NCBI RefSeq assembly: GCF_019968905.1
Contig: NZ_CP079946.1
Span: 7,785,356 to 7,849,355 of the forward strand
Direction of reading: 5' to 3'
DNA: 64,000 bases
DNA from: Corallococcus sp. EGB
GTDB taxonomy: Bacteria > Myxococcota > Myxococcia > Myxococcales > Myxococcaceae
The notes beneath the pieces are model-generated. The model searched no databases. It was not told where the DNA came from and was given only the letters and a program-made list of their open reading frames with translations. A program made the translations under genes and the position numbers. Of this stretch, positions 35,028 through 43,521 are shown piece by piece (position 1 is the first letter of the stretch; each line of letters opens with the position of its first letter).

Positions 35028-36164
35028 CTACCCGCCCGCCAGCAACAGCAGACAGCGCAGGCCGCCGTTCTTCACGGGGAGCCGCCGCGCGTCCTTCAGC
35101 CCCAGCGCCGCCACCAGCCTCGGCTCGTCCGGGACGATGAGCGCCTTGCGCCAGTCGCGGAACGCGCCGTTCAACGTCGCTCCCAGCGCGCGGTAGAGGT
35201 CCGGCAGGTCCTCCGCCTCCCCCACGCGCTTGCCATAGGGCGGGTTGGCCACCACCAGCCCGGGGCCCTCCGGCGGGGCCTTCAGCGTGCGCAGGTCGTG
35301 CCGCTCCAGCGTGAGCGTCACGCCCGCGCGCTTCGCGTTGCGCCGCGCAGTGCCCAGCGCGCCGGCGTTGAGGTCGTAGCCGCGCAGTGCCACGCGAGGC
35401 TCCGCCAGCGCTTCCCCCTCCGCCTCCGCGCGGCGGCGCTCCCAGGCGGCCTTGTCGAAGGACGGGAACGACTGGAACGCGAACGCGCGCAGGAGCCCCG
35501 GCGCGCGGCGCTGGGACATCCACGCGCCCTCCACCAGGAACGTGCCCGAGCCGCACATCGGATCCACCAGCGGCACGTCCCCCGCGTAGCCCGCGAGCCG
35601 GAGGATGCCCGAGGCCAGCGTCTCGCGCAGGGGCGCGCGCCCCACCTCCTGCCGGTAGCCGCGCTGGTGCAGCGGCTCCCCGGAGGTGTCCGCGCTCACC
35701 GTCCAGCGCTCGCCCTCCCCCCGCACCAGCAGCGTGAGCCCCGGCCCCGCGCCCTCTTCATCCAGGTGCCCGGTGCCCGCGACCTCGCGCGGGTTCCATG
35801 CCACGGCCGCGGACTCCAGCACCACGGCCGGCCCCGGGGCCACGGAGCGGTGCAGGCTCACCGACAGCCGCAGCGGCGCCTGGCCGTCCCAGACGCCTGA
35901 CATGGGCAGCCGCTCCAGCCCCCGCACCAGCGCGTCCGCGGTGGGCGCCGTGAAGGAGCCCAGGCGCAGCAGCACGCGGCTCGCGGTGCGCAGGTGCAGG
36001 TTCGCCGTCTGGTGCAGGCCGGACGGGCCCTCGCACTCGATGCCGCCCTCCACGCGCCGGAAGGACAGCCCGCGCTCGCGCGCCTCCGCCTCCAGCGCGG
36101 GCTCCAGGCCCGGCAGGGTGGACACATAGAGGACTTCGCCCGTCCGGGCCTTCGCGTCCGTCAC
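35028..36164 (-). CDS. RlmL/Trm14-like RNA methyltransferase with THUMP-type N-terminus
   Basis: A 378-residue class I SAM-dependent methyltransferase. The SAM site is DPMCGSGTFLVEGA and the catalytic motif NPPYGKR, typical of N2-guanine RNA methyltransferases. The N-terminal part (about 10-160; VSTLPGLEPALEAEARERGL, HLRTASRVLLRLGSF) matches the ferredoxin-like/THUMP region of RlmL and Trm14, and LHQRGYRQEVGRAPLRETLA links the two. The substrate is probably 23S rRNA or tRNA guanosine. The start is GTG 36164, overlapping the TGA of the hybrid kinase by 4 bp (GTGA), so it is translationally coupled to a signalling gene. Confidence 0.9.
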   Translation of the reverse strand: MTDAKARTGEVLYVSTLPGLEPALEAEARERGLSFRRVEGGIECEGPSGLHQTANLHLRTASRVLLRLGSFTAPTADALVRGLERLPMSGVWDGQAPLRLSVSLHRSVAPGPAVVLESAAVAWNPREVAGTGHLDEEGAGPGLTLLVRGEGERWTVSADTSGEPLHQRGYRQEVGRAPLRETLASGILRLAGYAGDVPLVDPMCGSGTFLVEGAWMSQRRAPGLLRAFAFQSFPSFDKAAWERRRAEAEGEALAEPRVALRGYDLNAGALGTARRNAKRAGVTLTLERHDLRTLKAPPEGPGLVVANPPYGKRVGEAEDLPDLYRALGATLNGAFRDWRKALIVPDEPRLVAALGLKDARRLPVKNGGLRCLLLLAGG

Positions 36165-38752
36165 GTGGGCCGCGTCCGGGCGGCGGCGGTGGCTTCCTCT
36201 GCGGCCTGCTCCAACGCACGCTCCATCTGGTTCAGGTCATACGGCTTGGGCAGCAATACCACGCGCTCCAGCGCCTCGCCGTCCTCCCCGGCCACCGCGC
36301 GCGAGTCTCCCGAGGCGATGATGATGCGCAGGGCCGGGTAGCGCCGCGCGGCCTCGCGCGCCAGCACCCTGCCGGACTTGCCCGGCAGCGTCACGTCCGT
36401 GAAGAGCAGGTCGAAGGGCTCCTTCGCCAGCGCCTCGCCCGCCGCCTCCGCGCTCTCCACCGCGCGCACGGTGTGCCCCAGGTCCGCCATCAACTCGGAC
36501 GCGGACTCGCGGATGTCCGCGTCGTCCTCCACCAGCAGGATGCGCAGCGTGCGGTTCTCCTTCGCCTCCTCGGGCGCGCGGTACGTCTTCGCCGCCAGCC
36601 GCTGCTCGCGTCCGCGCAACAGCGAGCGGATCTTCCGCGCCAGGTCCTCACGCCGGTACGGCTTGGACAGCAGGCTCACGCCCGGATCCAACCGGCCGCC
36701 GTGCACGATGGCGTTCTCCGTGTAACCGGACGTGAAGAGCACCTCGATGTCCGGCAGGTGCGCCTTCGCCAGCCGCGCCAGCTCCGGGCTGCGCACCGGC
36801 CCCGGCATCACCACGTCCGTGAAGAGCAGGTCCACCGGCAGGCCACTCTGGATGACCGCGAGCGCGCTCTGGCCGTCATGCGCCTTGAGCACGCGGTAGC
36901 CCAGCTCCGTGAGCACCTCCACCACCGTGGCCCGCACCGCCGCGTCGTCCTCCACCACGAGGATGGTCTCCGTGCCGCCCTCCACCTGCCCCGGCCCGCT
37001 CTCCGCCGGCTGCGCCGCCGCCTGGAAGGTGCGCGGCAGGTAGAGCTTGATGGACGTGCCGTGACCCAGCTCGCTGTAGATTTTGACGTGGCCGCCGGAC
37101 TGCTTCACGAAGCCATACACCATGCTCAGCCCCAGGCCGGTGCCCCGGCCCTCCGGCTTGGTCGTGAAGAACGGCTCGAACGCGCGCTGCATCACCTCCG
37201 GCGTCATGCCGCAGCCCGTGTCGGAGATGGCCAGCAGCACGTACTGCCCCGCCGTCACCTCCGGGTGCAGCATCGCGTAGTGGTCATCCAGCATCGCGTT
37301 GCCCGCTTCGATGGTCAGCTTGCCCCGGCCGTCCATGGCATCGCGCGCGTTGATGGCCAGGTTGAGGATGACGTTCTCCAACTGGTTGCGGTCCACGGAC
37401 GTGTTCCACAGCCCGCCCGCGATGACCGTCTCCACCTCCACGTCCTCGCCCAGCGCGCGGCGCAGGAGGTCGTCCATGTCGCGCACCAGCCGGCCCAGGT
37501 TGAGCGCCGTGGGCGCCAGCGGCTGCCGGCGCGCGAACGCGAGCAGCTGCGACGCAAGCCGCGCCCCGCGCTCCACCGCGCCCAGCGCCGTCTCCAGGCG
37601 CCGCCGCGCGCGCGAGTCCCCCACCGTGTCGCGCTCGAGCAATTGGAGATTCCCGCTCACCACCTGGAGCAGGTTGTTGAAGTCGTGCGCCACGCCGCCG
37701 GTGAGCTTGCCCACCGCCTCCATCTTCTGCGCCTGGAGCAGCGCGGCCTCCGCCTGCCGGCGCTCCGCCTCGCTCTCCTCCAGCGCCCGCGTGCGCTCGC
37801 GCACCAGCTCCTCCAGGTGCTCGCGGTGGCGCGCCAGCTCGTCCTCGGCCCGCTTCTGCGCCGTCATGTCGTGGCCCTGGACGAAGATGCCGGAGACGCG
37901 GCCATCCGCCTCCATCACCGGCTGGTAGATGAAGTCCACGAAGGCGTCCTCCAGCGGCCCGCCGGGCTCGCGCTGGACCTGCACGCGCATGCCGCGCCCG
38001 ATGAAGGGCTCGCCGCTCGAGTACACCCCGTCCAGCAGCTCGAAGAAGCCCTGCCCGGCCACCTCCGGCAGGGCCTCCCGCACGGGCTTGCCCAACAGGT
38101 CCCGGTGGCCCACGAGCTGGTGATAGGCGCGGTTGGCCAGCTCGAACACGTGCTCGGGGCCCCGCAGTGAGCACATGAAGCCCGGGGCCTGTTCGAACAT
38201 GCGGCGCAGGTGCCGGCGCTCATCGTCCAGCGCCAGGTTGGCCGCCTGCACCGCCTGGGCCCGCGCGAACACCCCGCCCATCAACTGCGTGCGGGGCACG
38301 CCCCCGTCCGGCGAGGACTCCACGTCGCGCACGGCCTGCTTGAGCTGCTGCAGCTCCGTCACGTCCATCGTGTGCTGGAGGATGAAGGCCACCTCGCCAC
38401 GCCCATCCAACAGCGGCGTGTGCGTGGCGCTCCAATAGCGCTCCTCCATCACCACGCCGCCGTCCTTCTGCCGGGGCACCCGGTAGGGGATGAGCGCCAG
38501 CGTGTCCCGCGTCCGCTGCGTCAGCACCCGCTGGAGCGACTCGCGCAACATCCGGACGCTGGGATTGGCCGGGTCGTCCGGGTCGTGGGGGAAGGCCTCG
38601 AAGAGGGTGCGCCCGACCAGTTGCTCCAACTGGCTGGCCGTCACCCGCAGGTAGGCCGCGTTCGCCGTCACGAACCTCAGCTCCCGGTCCAGCAGCATGT
38701 AGGGATTGGGCGACAGCTCGAAGAGCGTCTGGAAGTCGAAGGGTTCCTGCAT
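36161..38752 (-). CDS. Hybrid sensor histidine kinase (PAS-PAS-HisKA-HATPase-REC-REC)
   Basis: ATG 38752 (MQEPFDFQTLFELSPNPYML) is chosen; upstream in-frame codons give an unordered basic stretch. The 863-residue protein is soluble. It has a first PAS (about 1-150), a second PAS (about 165-310), a coiled coil, then His356 in GGVAHDFNNLLQVVSG. The ATPase has NLAINARDAMD (N), DTGCGM (G1), FEPFFTTK and GTGLGLSMVYG. Two C-terminal receivers follow, with TDVVMPG and TDVTLPGKSG carrying the phospho-acceptor Asp. The VAHDFNN box and tandem receivers point to multistep phosphorelay. The output partner is not encoded next door. The downstream gene is an RNA methyltransferase joined by GTGA. Confidence 0.92.
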   Translation of the reverse strand: MQEPFDFQTLFELSPNPYMLLDRELRFVTANAAYLRVTASQLEQLVGRTLFEAFPHDPDDPANPSVRMLRESLQRVLTQRTRDTLALIPYRVPRQKDGGVVMEERYWSATHTPLLDGRGEVAFILQHTMDVTELQQLKQAVRDVESSPDGGVPRTQLMGGVFARAQAVQAANLALDDERRHLRRMFEQAPGFMCSLRGPEHVFELANRAYHQLVGHRDLLGKPVREALPEVAGQGFFELLDGVYSSGEPFIGRGMRVQVQREPGGPLEDAFVDFIYQPVMEADGRVSGIFVQGHDMTAQKRAEDELARHREHLEELVRERTRALEESEAERRQAEAALLQAQKMEAVGKLTGGVAHDFNNLLQVVSGNLQLLERDTVGDSRARRRLETALGAVERGARLASQLLAFARRQPLAPTALNLGRLVRDMDDLLRRALGEDVEVETVIAGGLWNTSVDRNQLENVILNLAINARDAMDGRGKLTIEAGNAMLDDHYAMLHPEVTAGQYVLLAISDTGCGMTPEVMQRAFEPFFTTKPEGRGTGLGLSMVYGFVKQSGGHVKIYSELGHGTSIKLYLPRTFQAAAQPAESGPGQVEGGTETILVVEDDAAVRATVVEVLTELGYRVLKAHDGQSALAVIQSGLPVDLLFTDVVMPGPVRSPELARLAKAHLPDIEVLFTSGYTENAIVHGGRLDPGVSLLSKPYRREDLARKIRSLLRGREQRLAAKTYRAPEEAKENRTLRILLVEDDADIRESASELMADLGHTVRAVESAEAAGEALAKEPFDLLFTDVTLPGKSGRVLAREAARRYPALRIIIASGDSRAVAGEDGEALERVVLLPKPYDLNQMERALEQAAEEATAAARTRPT

Positions 38753-38759
38753 CCACTCA

Positions 38760-38783
38760 CGGGGAGGTCCAGAAACCTCCCCG
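38760..38783 (-). promoter_or_regulatory. Hairpin in the leader of the hybrid kinase mRNA
   Basis: On the minus strand CGGGGAGGT (38783-38775) pairs with ACCTCCCCG (38768-38760) across a 6-base loop. It ends 7 bases before the start codon. The left arm contains GGGGAGG, a sequence that could bind 16S rRNA, but 26 bases from the ATG. Translational control is possible but unproven. Confidence 0.35.
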
Positions 38784-38824
38784 CCTTTCCTGGGGGGCCG
38801 CCGCGAGACGCGGAAAGGGGTTCG

Positions 38825-38841
38825 TGTCCAGTGTACGGACA
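38825..38841. promoter_or_regulatory. Inverted repeat upstream of the hybrid kinase gene
   Basis: TGTCCAGTGTACGGACA is a 17-mer with 5-bp inverted arms (TGTCC/GGACA), 73 bp before the kinase start. Its outer bases and length equal those of the array core at 21658-22424, but the centre differs. It may be an operator for either divergent gene. Confidence 0.25.
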
Positions 38842-38997
38842 ACCCCTCCATCTCACCGGCCAAAAGGCCCGGACGTCCCATCTTCCGAGCGCCAGGCCTC
38901 CCCCAGGGCTGCCTTCTGGGCACCAGTCAACACCTCACCTCGACAGACACCCATTGGACCCGCCACGTCCGTCTGGACTGTAAGACTGAGCGGGTCT

Positions 38998-39026
38998 TTC
39001 AGACCTCTAAATTACTGTGATATGAG
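38998..39026 (+). promoter_or_regulatory. Candidate promoter of the desaturase gene
   Basis: The 38753-39158 gap (406 bp) separates the hybrid kinase from the divergent desaturase. It has one AT-rich island near 39004-39033. Within it TTCAGA (38998) and TATGAG (39021) are spaced 17 bp apart and each matches the sigma-70 boxes at four of six bases. This would give a leader of about 125 bases. Confidence 0.35.
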
Positions 39027-39158
39027 ATTATTACCGCCAAGGCGGTGCAGTCCCACATGAACCGGGGTGTGCGGCAGGGGGTCGCCTTGGACGGGGGAGG
39101 AAAGGACCTCCCGGCCTTCCGCCAGCGCACTCGCTCCCGGCAGGAGGTCTGTCTCCAG

Positions 39159-40166
39159 ATGCTCGCCGTTCCAGAAGCGTTGTCGCCGGATGACTCGGAA
39201 GCGGTCACCTCCCGTGTGTTTGACCGTCGTGCCCTGACGGCGACCGTCAGGCAGCTGTCGGTGGTGGCCAACGGGCGCGGCCTTTGGGCGGTCACACGCC
39301 AATGGCTCATCATCGCGGCGTCCGTGGCGTTCGTGGTGCAGGTGGACCGGTGGTGGGCGTGGGTGCTGGCCGCGGTGGTCATCTCCTCGCGGCAACACGC
39401 ATTGCTGAGCCTGGTGCACGAGGCGTCGCACTACCACCTGAGCACGAACCGCAAGGTCAACGACGTGCTGGCGGACCTCCTCTGCGCGTTCCCCATGAAC
39501 ATCACCACGGAGGGCTACCGCAAGGAGCACGCGGAGCATCACCGCTACGTCAACACGCCCAGGGACCCGTACTGGCGCACGGCGCAGCGCGACCCCGCGT
39601 GGATGTTCCCGCGCACGCGCTGGGGCATGGCGCGGGTGCTCCTGGGGGACCTGGTGGGCATCTTCACGCTGTCCCACGTGCGCATCATGATTCCCTGGTC
39701 CTATACGGGCCGCTCCCTGGGCAAGGGAGGCCCGCCGCCGTCCCGCGCGGAGCACCTCCGCTACGCGCTGTGGCTGGTCGGCCTCATCACCTTCCTCACG
39801 CTCGCGGGCGGCTGGCTCCACTACCTGCTGCTGTGGTCCATCCCGTCGCTGACGCTGATGATGGTGGCGTTCCGCATCCGCGCCGTGGTGGAGCACCCCT
39901 TCACCCCGGCCACCCCGGACGAGACGCACGAGACGCGGGACGTGGAGGCGGCCACCTGGTTCGAGCGCTTCTTCATCGCGCCCTTCAACGCCAGCTACCA
40001 CCTGTCCCATCACCTCTTCCCGTCCGTGCCCTACTACCACCTGCCCGCGCTGCATCAGCAGCTCAAGCAGACGGACCTCTACCGCCCCGGGGAGAACCAC
40101 TTCCAGACGTACCTGGGCGGGGACAAGAGCGCGTGGAGCTTCCTCACGTCCCTGGGCAGGAGCTGA
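39159..40166 (+). CDS. Membrane fatty-acid desaturase
   Basis: The start at ATG 39159 (AGGAGG at 39142-39147) gives 335 residues; ATGs at 39045 and 39057 would add a basic tail and are less likely. The three histidine boxes that hold the di-iron centre are HEASHYH (87-93), HAEHH (124-128) and HLSHH (281-285). Hydrophobic helices near 45-85 and 190-235 frame them. The order and spacing match acyl-lipid or acyl-CoA desaturases of the FA_desaturase family. It introduces a cis double bond into membrane lipid chains using O2 and a reduced electron donor. Position specificity is not readable. The FNR-type reductase at 43522 is a possible but unlinked electron source. Confidence 0.88.
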   Translation: MLAVPEALSPDDSEAVTSRVFDRRALTATVRQLSVVANGRGLWAVTRQWLIIAASVAFVVQVDRWWAWVLAAVVISSRQHALLSLVHEASHYHLSTNRKVNDVLADLLCAFPMNITTEGYRKEHAEHHRYVNTPRDPYWRTAQRDPAWMFPRTRWGMARVLLGDLVGIFTLSHVRIMIPWSYTGRSLGKGGPPPSRAEHLRYALWLVGLITFLTLAGGWLHYLLLWSIPSLTLMMVAFRIRAVVEHPFTPATPDETHETRDVEAATWFERFFIAPFNASYHLSHHLFPSVPYYHLPALHQQLKQTDLYRPGENHFQTYLGGDKSAWSFLTSLGRS

Positions 40167-40170
40167 GGCT

Positions 40171-40199
40171 GGCTTCAATCCCTGTGAAGCATTGAAGCC
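40171..40199 (+). terminator. First hairpin after the desaturase stop
   Basis: GGCTTCAAT (40171-40179) pairs perfectly with ATTGAAGCC (40191-40199) around an 11-base loop, beginning 5 bp after the desaturase stop. No T-run follows. It may act with the second hairpin downstream. Confidence 0.4.
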
Positions 40200-40227
40200 G
40201 CGCACATCGCAGCACGACCGCCTTTCC

Positions 40228-40256
40228 CCTGGAGGCGCCCCCGTGGCGCCTCCAGG
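40228..40256 (+). terminator. Second, stronger hairpin after the desaturase gene
   Basis: CCTGGAGGCGCC (40228-40239) pairs perfectly with GGCGCCTCCAGG (40245-40256) around a 5-base loop, a 12-bp stem. There is no T-tract on either strand, so it is either a processing/stability element or a non-canonical terminator. The remaining 40257-40556 up to the chitinase start shows no gene or clear promoter boxes. Confidence 0.45.
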
Positions 40257-40556
40257 CGCGGAGGGCGCCCGCCCGTCCAGGCCGTCACCAGGCATCTTCC
40301 GCTCTGAAGCCAGACGCCCGCCGCGTCGCTGGCACAGCGGCCTGGCGTCCTCGCGACGTGCCGAAAGACCCCACCCCATGCCTTGAAGGCAGACGAGGAA
40401 TCGCGGTGTCTCTTCGCCTGCGATTCGCCAGGTCCCCCTTGCACGCCCGCCAATCCCGGCGTGGCGACAGGGCGACCGGAGGACCTCTGCCACGCGCCGC
40501 GAGCAGAGGAGATGGCACCTCCGGCCTGCCCTCTTCACCTGGCCGCAGGAGTGACC

Positions 40557-42443
40557 TTGAAAAGGCAGCTCATGGGGTTCCTCGTGGCGTTGGCAGCGGT
40601 GCACGCCGGCTGCGATGGCGCGCCAGACTTCACCTCCACGGCCGGCGACGACGACGCGCTGGGGACGTCCGGGGACGCGCTCGCGAGCGCGTCCCCGCTG
40701 TATGACGATGCGCTCGGCTCGGGCTGGCAGGACTGGTCCTGGGCGACGCACAGCCTCACCGCGACGACTCCCGTGTACGCGGGCACGCGCTCCATCTCCG
40801 CGACGTTCGGCCCCTGGACGGGCCTGTACTTCCACCACGCGGGCGTGCCCACCACCGGGTACGGCTTCGTGGAGCTGCAGGTGAACCCGGGCGCGACGAC
40901 GAACCCCGCGCTCGCCCTCTACGCGAGCGTGGGCGGCGTGGCGAAGCCGCCCGTGGCGCTCAACTCCACCTGCGCGGGCGGCACGCTGAAGGCCAATACG
41001 TGGACGCTCTGCCGCATGCCGCTGGCCCATCTGGGCGCGGCGAACACCTCCCTGGATGGCCTGGTGGTGATGGAGAACGCGGGCCGCTCGCTGCCGGTGC
41101 TGTACCTCGACAACGTGCGCCTGGCGGCGGGCACCACCGGCGTGAGCGTCAGCGTCACCCCCACCGCCGCCACGCTGCCCCTGGGCGGCGTGCAGACCTT
41201 CACCGCGACGGTGACGGGCAGCAGCAACACGGCCGTGACGTGGAGCGTCCTCGAAGGCTCCACCGGCGGCACCATCACCTCCAGCGGCACGTACACCGCG
41301 CCGCGCACGGCGGGCACGTACCACGTGGTGGCCACGAGCAGCGCGGACGCGACGAAGAAGGCCACGGCGGACGCGGGGGTGACGGGCCCGGTGGGCAACA
41401 CCAACAAGTGGGTGTCCGGCTACTACACGGGCTGGAACGCGGATGACTACCCGCCGGAGAAGGTGGACTTCAGCGCGATGACGCACATCATCGTGGGCCG
41501 CGTGACGCCGAACACGGACGGCACGGTGGACGCCCACTTCGACAACTCGAACGGCTCCGCGATGGCGAAGACGCTCTCCACGCGCGCGCACGCCGCGGGG
41601 CGCAAGGCCCTCATCATGGTGGGCGGCGCGGGCGAGCACGACAACTGGGTGGGCGCGGCCTCTTCCGCGAACCGCGAGAGGTTCGTCCAGAGCCTGCTCA
41701 AGGCGATGGATGACCACGGCTATGACGGGCTCGACATCGACTGGGAGCCGGTGGAGGAGGCGGACAAGCCGGACCTGCTCGCGCTGGTGCAGCGGCTGCG
41801 TCAGGCGCGGCCCGGCATGCTGCTCACCTTCCCCATTGGCTGGGTGAACAACAACTTCGCCTCGGACGCGTCGCTCAAGTGGTACCCGCAGCTGGCCCAG
41901 TCCCTGGACCAGGTGAACGTGATGTCCTACGAGATGATTGGTGTCTGGGACGGCTGGGATTCGTGGTTCACGTCCGCGCTCAAGGGCGAGTCCGGCACCC
42001 ACCCGACGTCCGTCGAATCCAGCCTCAAGGCCTGGGTGAACGCGGGCATCCCCAAGGAGAAGCTGGGCATGGGCATCCCGTTCTACGGCCTCGCGTGGCG
42101 CCACATCACCGGCCCGCGCCAGCCCTTCACCAATTGGTCCGACTACGTGGGCGGCGACAACTCCTTCACGTACAAGAAGATCCTGGCGCTCTCCAAGACG
42201 GGCACGCTCCAGTGGGACGCGGCGGCGCAGGCCAACTACGTCACGTTCAGCACGCCGGTGGAGGACGGCACGGTGCGCTGGATCACCTATGACGGCCCGG
42301 AGGCCATCCAGGCCAAGGGCCAGTACGCCAAGGCGAACGGCTACGGCGGCACCATCATCTGGACCATCAACCAGGGCTGCACCGACCCCGCGACGGGCGC
42401 CAATCCGCTGCTCACGGAAGTGAAGAAGGCGTTCCTCCAGTAG
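40557..42443 (+). CDS. Secreted GH18 chitinase-like lipoprotein
   Basis: The start is placed at TTG 40557: AGGAG lies 5 bp before it, and the product then opens with a signal peptide (KRQLMGFLVALAAVHAGC) and a lipidation Cys. GTG 40551 and ATG 40572 are alternatives. The 628-residue protein has a beta-sandwich, probably carbohydrate-binding, domain (about 45-195) and a BIG2-like Ig domain (about 195-280, VSVSVTPTAATLPLGGVQTF). The catalytic (beta/alpha)8 barrel runs from GYYTGWNADDYPPEKVDFSA on. The active-site motif DGLDIDWE holds the proton donor Glu397, with Asp390, Asp393 and Asp395 intact. It should hydrolyse chitin or peptidoglycan-like polymers outside the cell, which fits a predatory lifestyle. 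Confidence 0.87.
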   Translation: MKRQLMGFLVALAAVHAGCDGAPDFTSTAGDDDALGTSGDALASASPLYDDALGSGWQDWSWATHSLTATTPVYAGTRSISATFGPWTGLYFHHAGVPTTGYGFVELQVNPGATTNPALALYASVGGVAKPPVALNSTCAGGTLKANTWTLCRMPLAHLGAANTSLDGLVVMENAGRSLPVLYLDNVRLAAGTTGVSVSVTPTAATLPLGGVQTFTATVTGSSNTAVTWSVLEGSTGGTITSSGTYTAPRTAGTYHVVATSSADATKKATADAGVTGPVGNTNKWVSGYYTGWNADDYPPEKVDFSAMTHIIVGRVTPNTDGTVDAHFDNSNGSAMAKTLSTRAHAAGRKALIMVGGAGEHDNWVGAASSANRERFVQSLLKAMDDHGYDGLDIDWEPVEEADKPDLLALVQRLRQARPGMLLTFPIGWVNNNFASDASLKWYPQLAQSLDQVNVMSYEMIGVWDGWDSWFTSALKGESGTHPTSVESSLKAWVNAGIPKEKLGMGIPFYGLAWRHITGPRQPFTNWSDYVGGDNSFTYKKILALSKTGTLQWDAAAQANYVTFSTPVEDGTVRWITYDGPEAIQAKGQYAKANGYGGTIIWTINQGCTDPATGANPLLTEVKKAFLQ

Positions 42444-42466
42444 CCGGGAGTGGCTTGAAGACAGAC

Positions 42467-42502
42467 GGCCGCGAGGGCACCCGCCCGCGCGGCCGCTTCT
42501 TC
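42467..42502. terminator. Bidirectional hairpin between convergent GH18 and plsC-like genes
   Basis: CGGCCGCG (42467-42474) pairs with CGCGGCCG (42489-42496). CTTCTT follows on the plus strand and TCTGTCTTC on the minus strand. It lies 23 bp after the GH18 stop and 26 bp before the convergent stop. Confidence 0.5.
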
Positions 42503-42528
42503 CTGTCGCGGCTTCCTCGCGCGCTCGC

Positions 42529-43290
42529 CTACGCGGAAGGCGGCACGGCGGAGGAAGGCGCGGTGGGGGCCACCGGCTCCGGGCCGCCGGCGTAGACGCC
42601 CTGGTACCGAGGCGGCAGCAGCATGGCCACCCGGCGCATCATCGCGTCCACCAACGCCTGGCGGGTATCGGAGGCGCCGGCCACCTCCGGCTCCAGGTCC
42701 TCCATGCGGAAGGCGGGCCCGAAGGTCACGGTGACGTCGGCGTGGTAGAGCCGCTCGCCGCCCATGTCCGCGTCGTTGATGGGCATGAGCTTCTCCGTGC
42801 CCGTCAGCGCCACCGGCACGATGGGCACGCCCGCTCGCTTGGCGATGAGCCCCACGCCCTTCTTCCCCTGGATCATCCCTCCGGTGCGGCTGCGGCCCCC
42901 CTCCGGGAAGATGAGGACGGACTGGCCGCCCTTGAGCAGCTCCACGCAGCGGCGCAGCGCTTCGATGTCCGGCGAGTTGGGCGTGATGTCGATGGTGTCC
43001 ATCGTCTCCGCCGCCAGCCGGGTCATCACGGTGCCGTGCAGCTTCACGCCGGCCAGGAAGACGACGCGCCGGGGACGCAGCGCCCGGTAGAGCGTGAAGC
43101 CGTCCGCGTTGGACAGGTGGTTGCAGATGAAGAGGCAGGGGCCGGCCGGCAGGTCCTTCACGCCGTACACCTTCGCGTGGGACAGCCGGCCCCACACGGC
43201 ATGCATCAGCCCGCGCACGACGTAGCGGCGCGGATTCCGAGGGAGCAGCGACATCAGGGCGAAGAGAAGTCGAAGCACGGGCCGGCCCAC
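42529..43290 (-). CDS. PlsC-like 1-acylglycerol-3-phosphate acyltransferase
   Basis: A 253-residue protein from GTG 43290. It has the catalytic motif NHLSNAD (Asn57, His58, Asp63) and the substrate-binding motif FPEGGRS (128-134), both in their normal order. AGVPIVPVALTG and VTVTFGPAF are later family blocks. A single N-terminal hydrophobic stretch would attach it to the inner membrane. It transfers an acyl chain to lysophosphatidic acid or a similar lipid. The last 25 residues are Pro/Ala-rich. ATG at residue 13 (MSLLPRNPRR) is an alternative start. No other lipid gene adjoins except the desaturase 2 kb away. Confidence 0.87.
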   Translation of the reverse strand: MGRPVLRLLFALMSLLPRNPRRYVVRGLMHAVWGRLSHAKVYGVKDLPAGPCLFICNHLSNADGFTLYRALRPRRVVFLAGVKLHGTVMTRLAAETMDTIDITPNSPDIEALRRCVELLKGGQSVLIFPEGGRSRTGGMIQGKKGVGLIAKRAGVPIVPVALTGTEKLMPINDADMGGERLYHADVTVTFGPAFRMEDLEPEVAGASDTRQALVDAMMRRVAMLLPPRYQGVYAGGPEPVAPTAPSSAVPPSA

Positions 43291-43521
43291 GTCCTTTCTG
43301 GATGCCCCTGGAGCCTAGGGGGAGTGATGGCTGGACGTCCTTCCCGAAGATGTAGTCCTGCCCAGTGGGGTGGGTCAGCAGTCCTCGGGGGGCGCTGGAC
43401 TGCCCGCTCGCCCTTCCGTCGTCCAGCCAACGAAGGCCAGCCCCGGGTGCTGGAGGTGGGACGCGCGGCCTGAGCGGCGCCGGGCCACACCACCTCACAC
43501 CCCGCGTGTTATGGGAGGCCC

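Noticed and set aside
39012..42104. 1030-codon open frame on the minus strand opposite the desaturase and GH18 genes
   Set aside because: It is the third-position shadow of two convincing plus-strand genes and is a run of Arg, His, Gly and Val without any recognisable fold.
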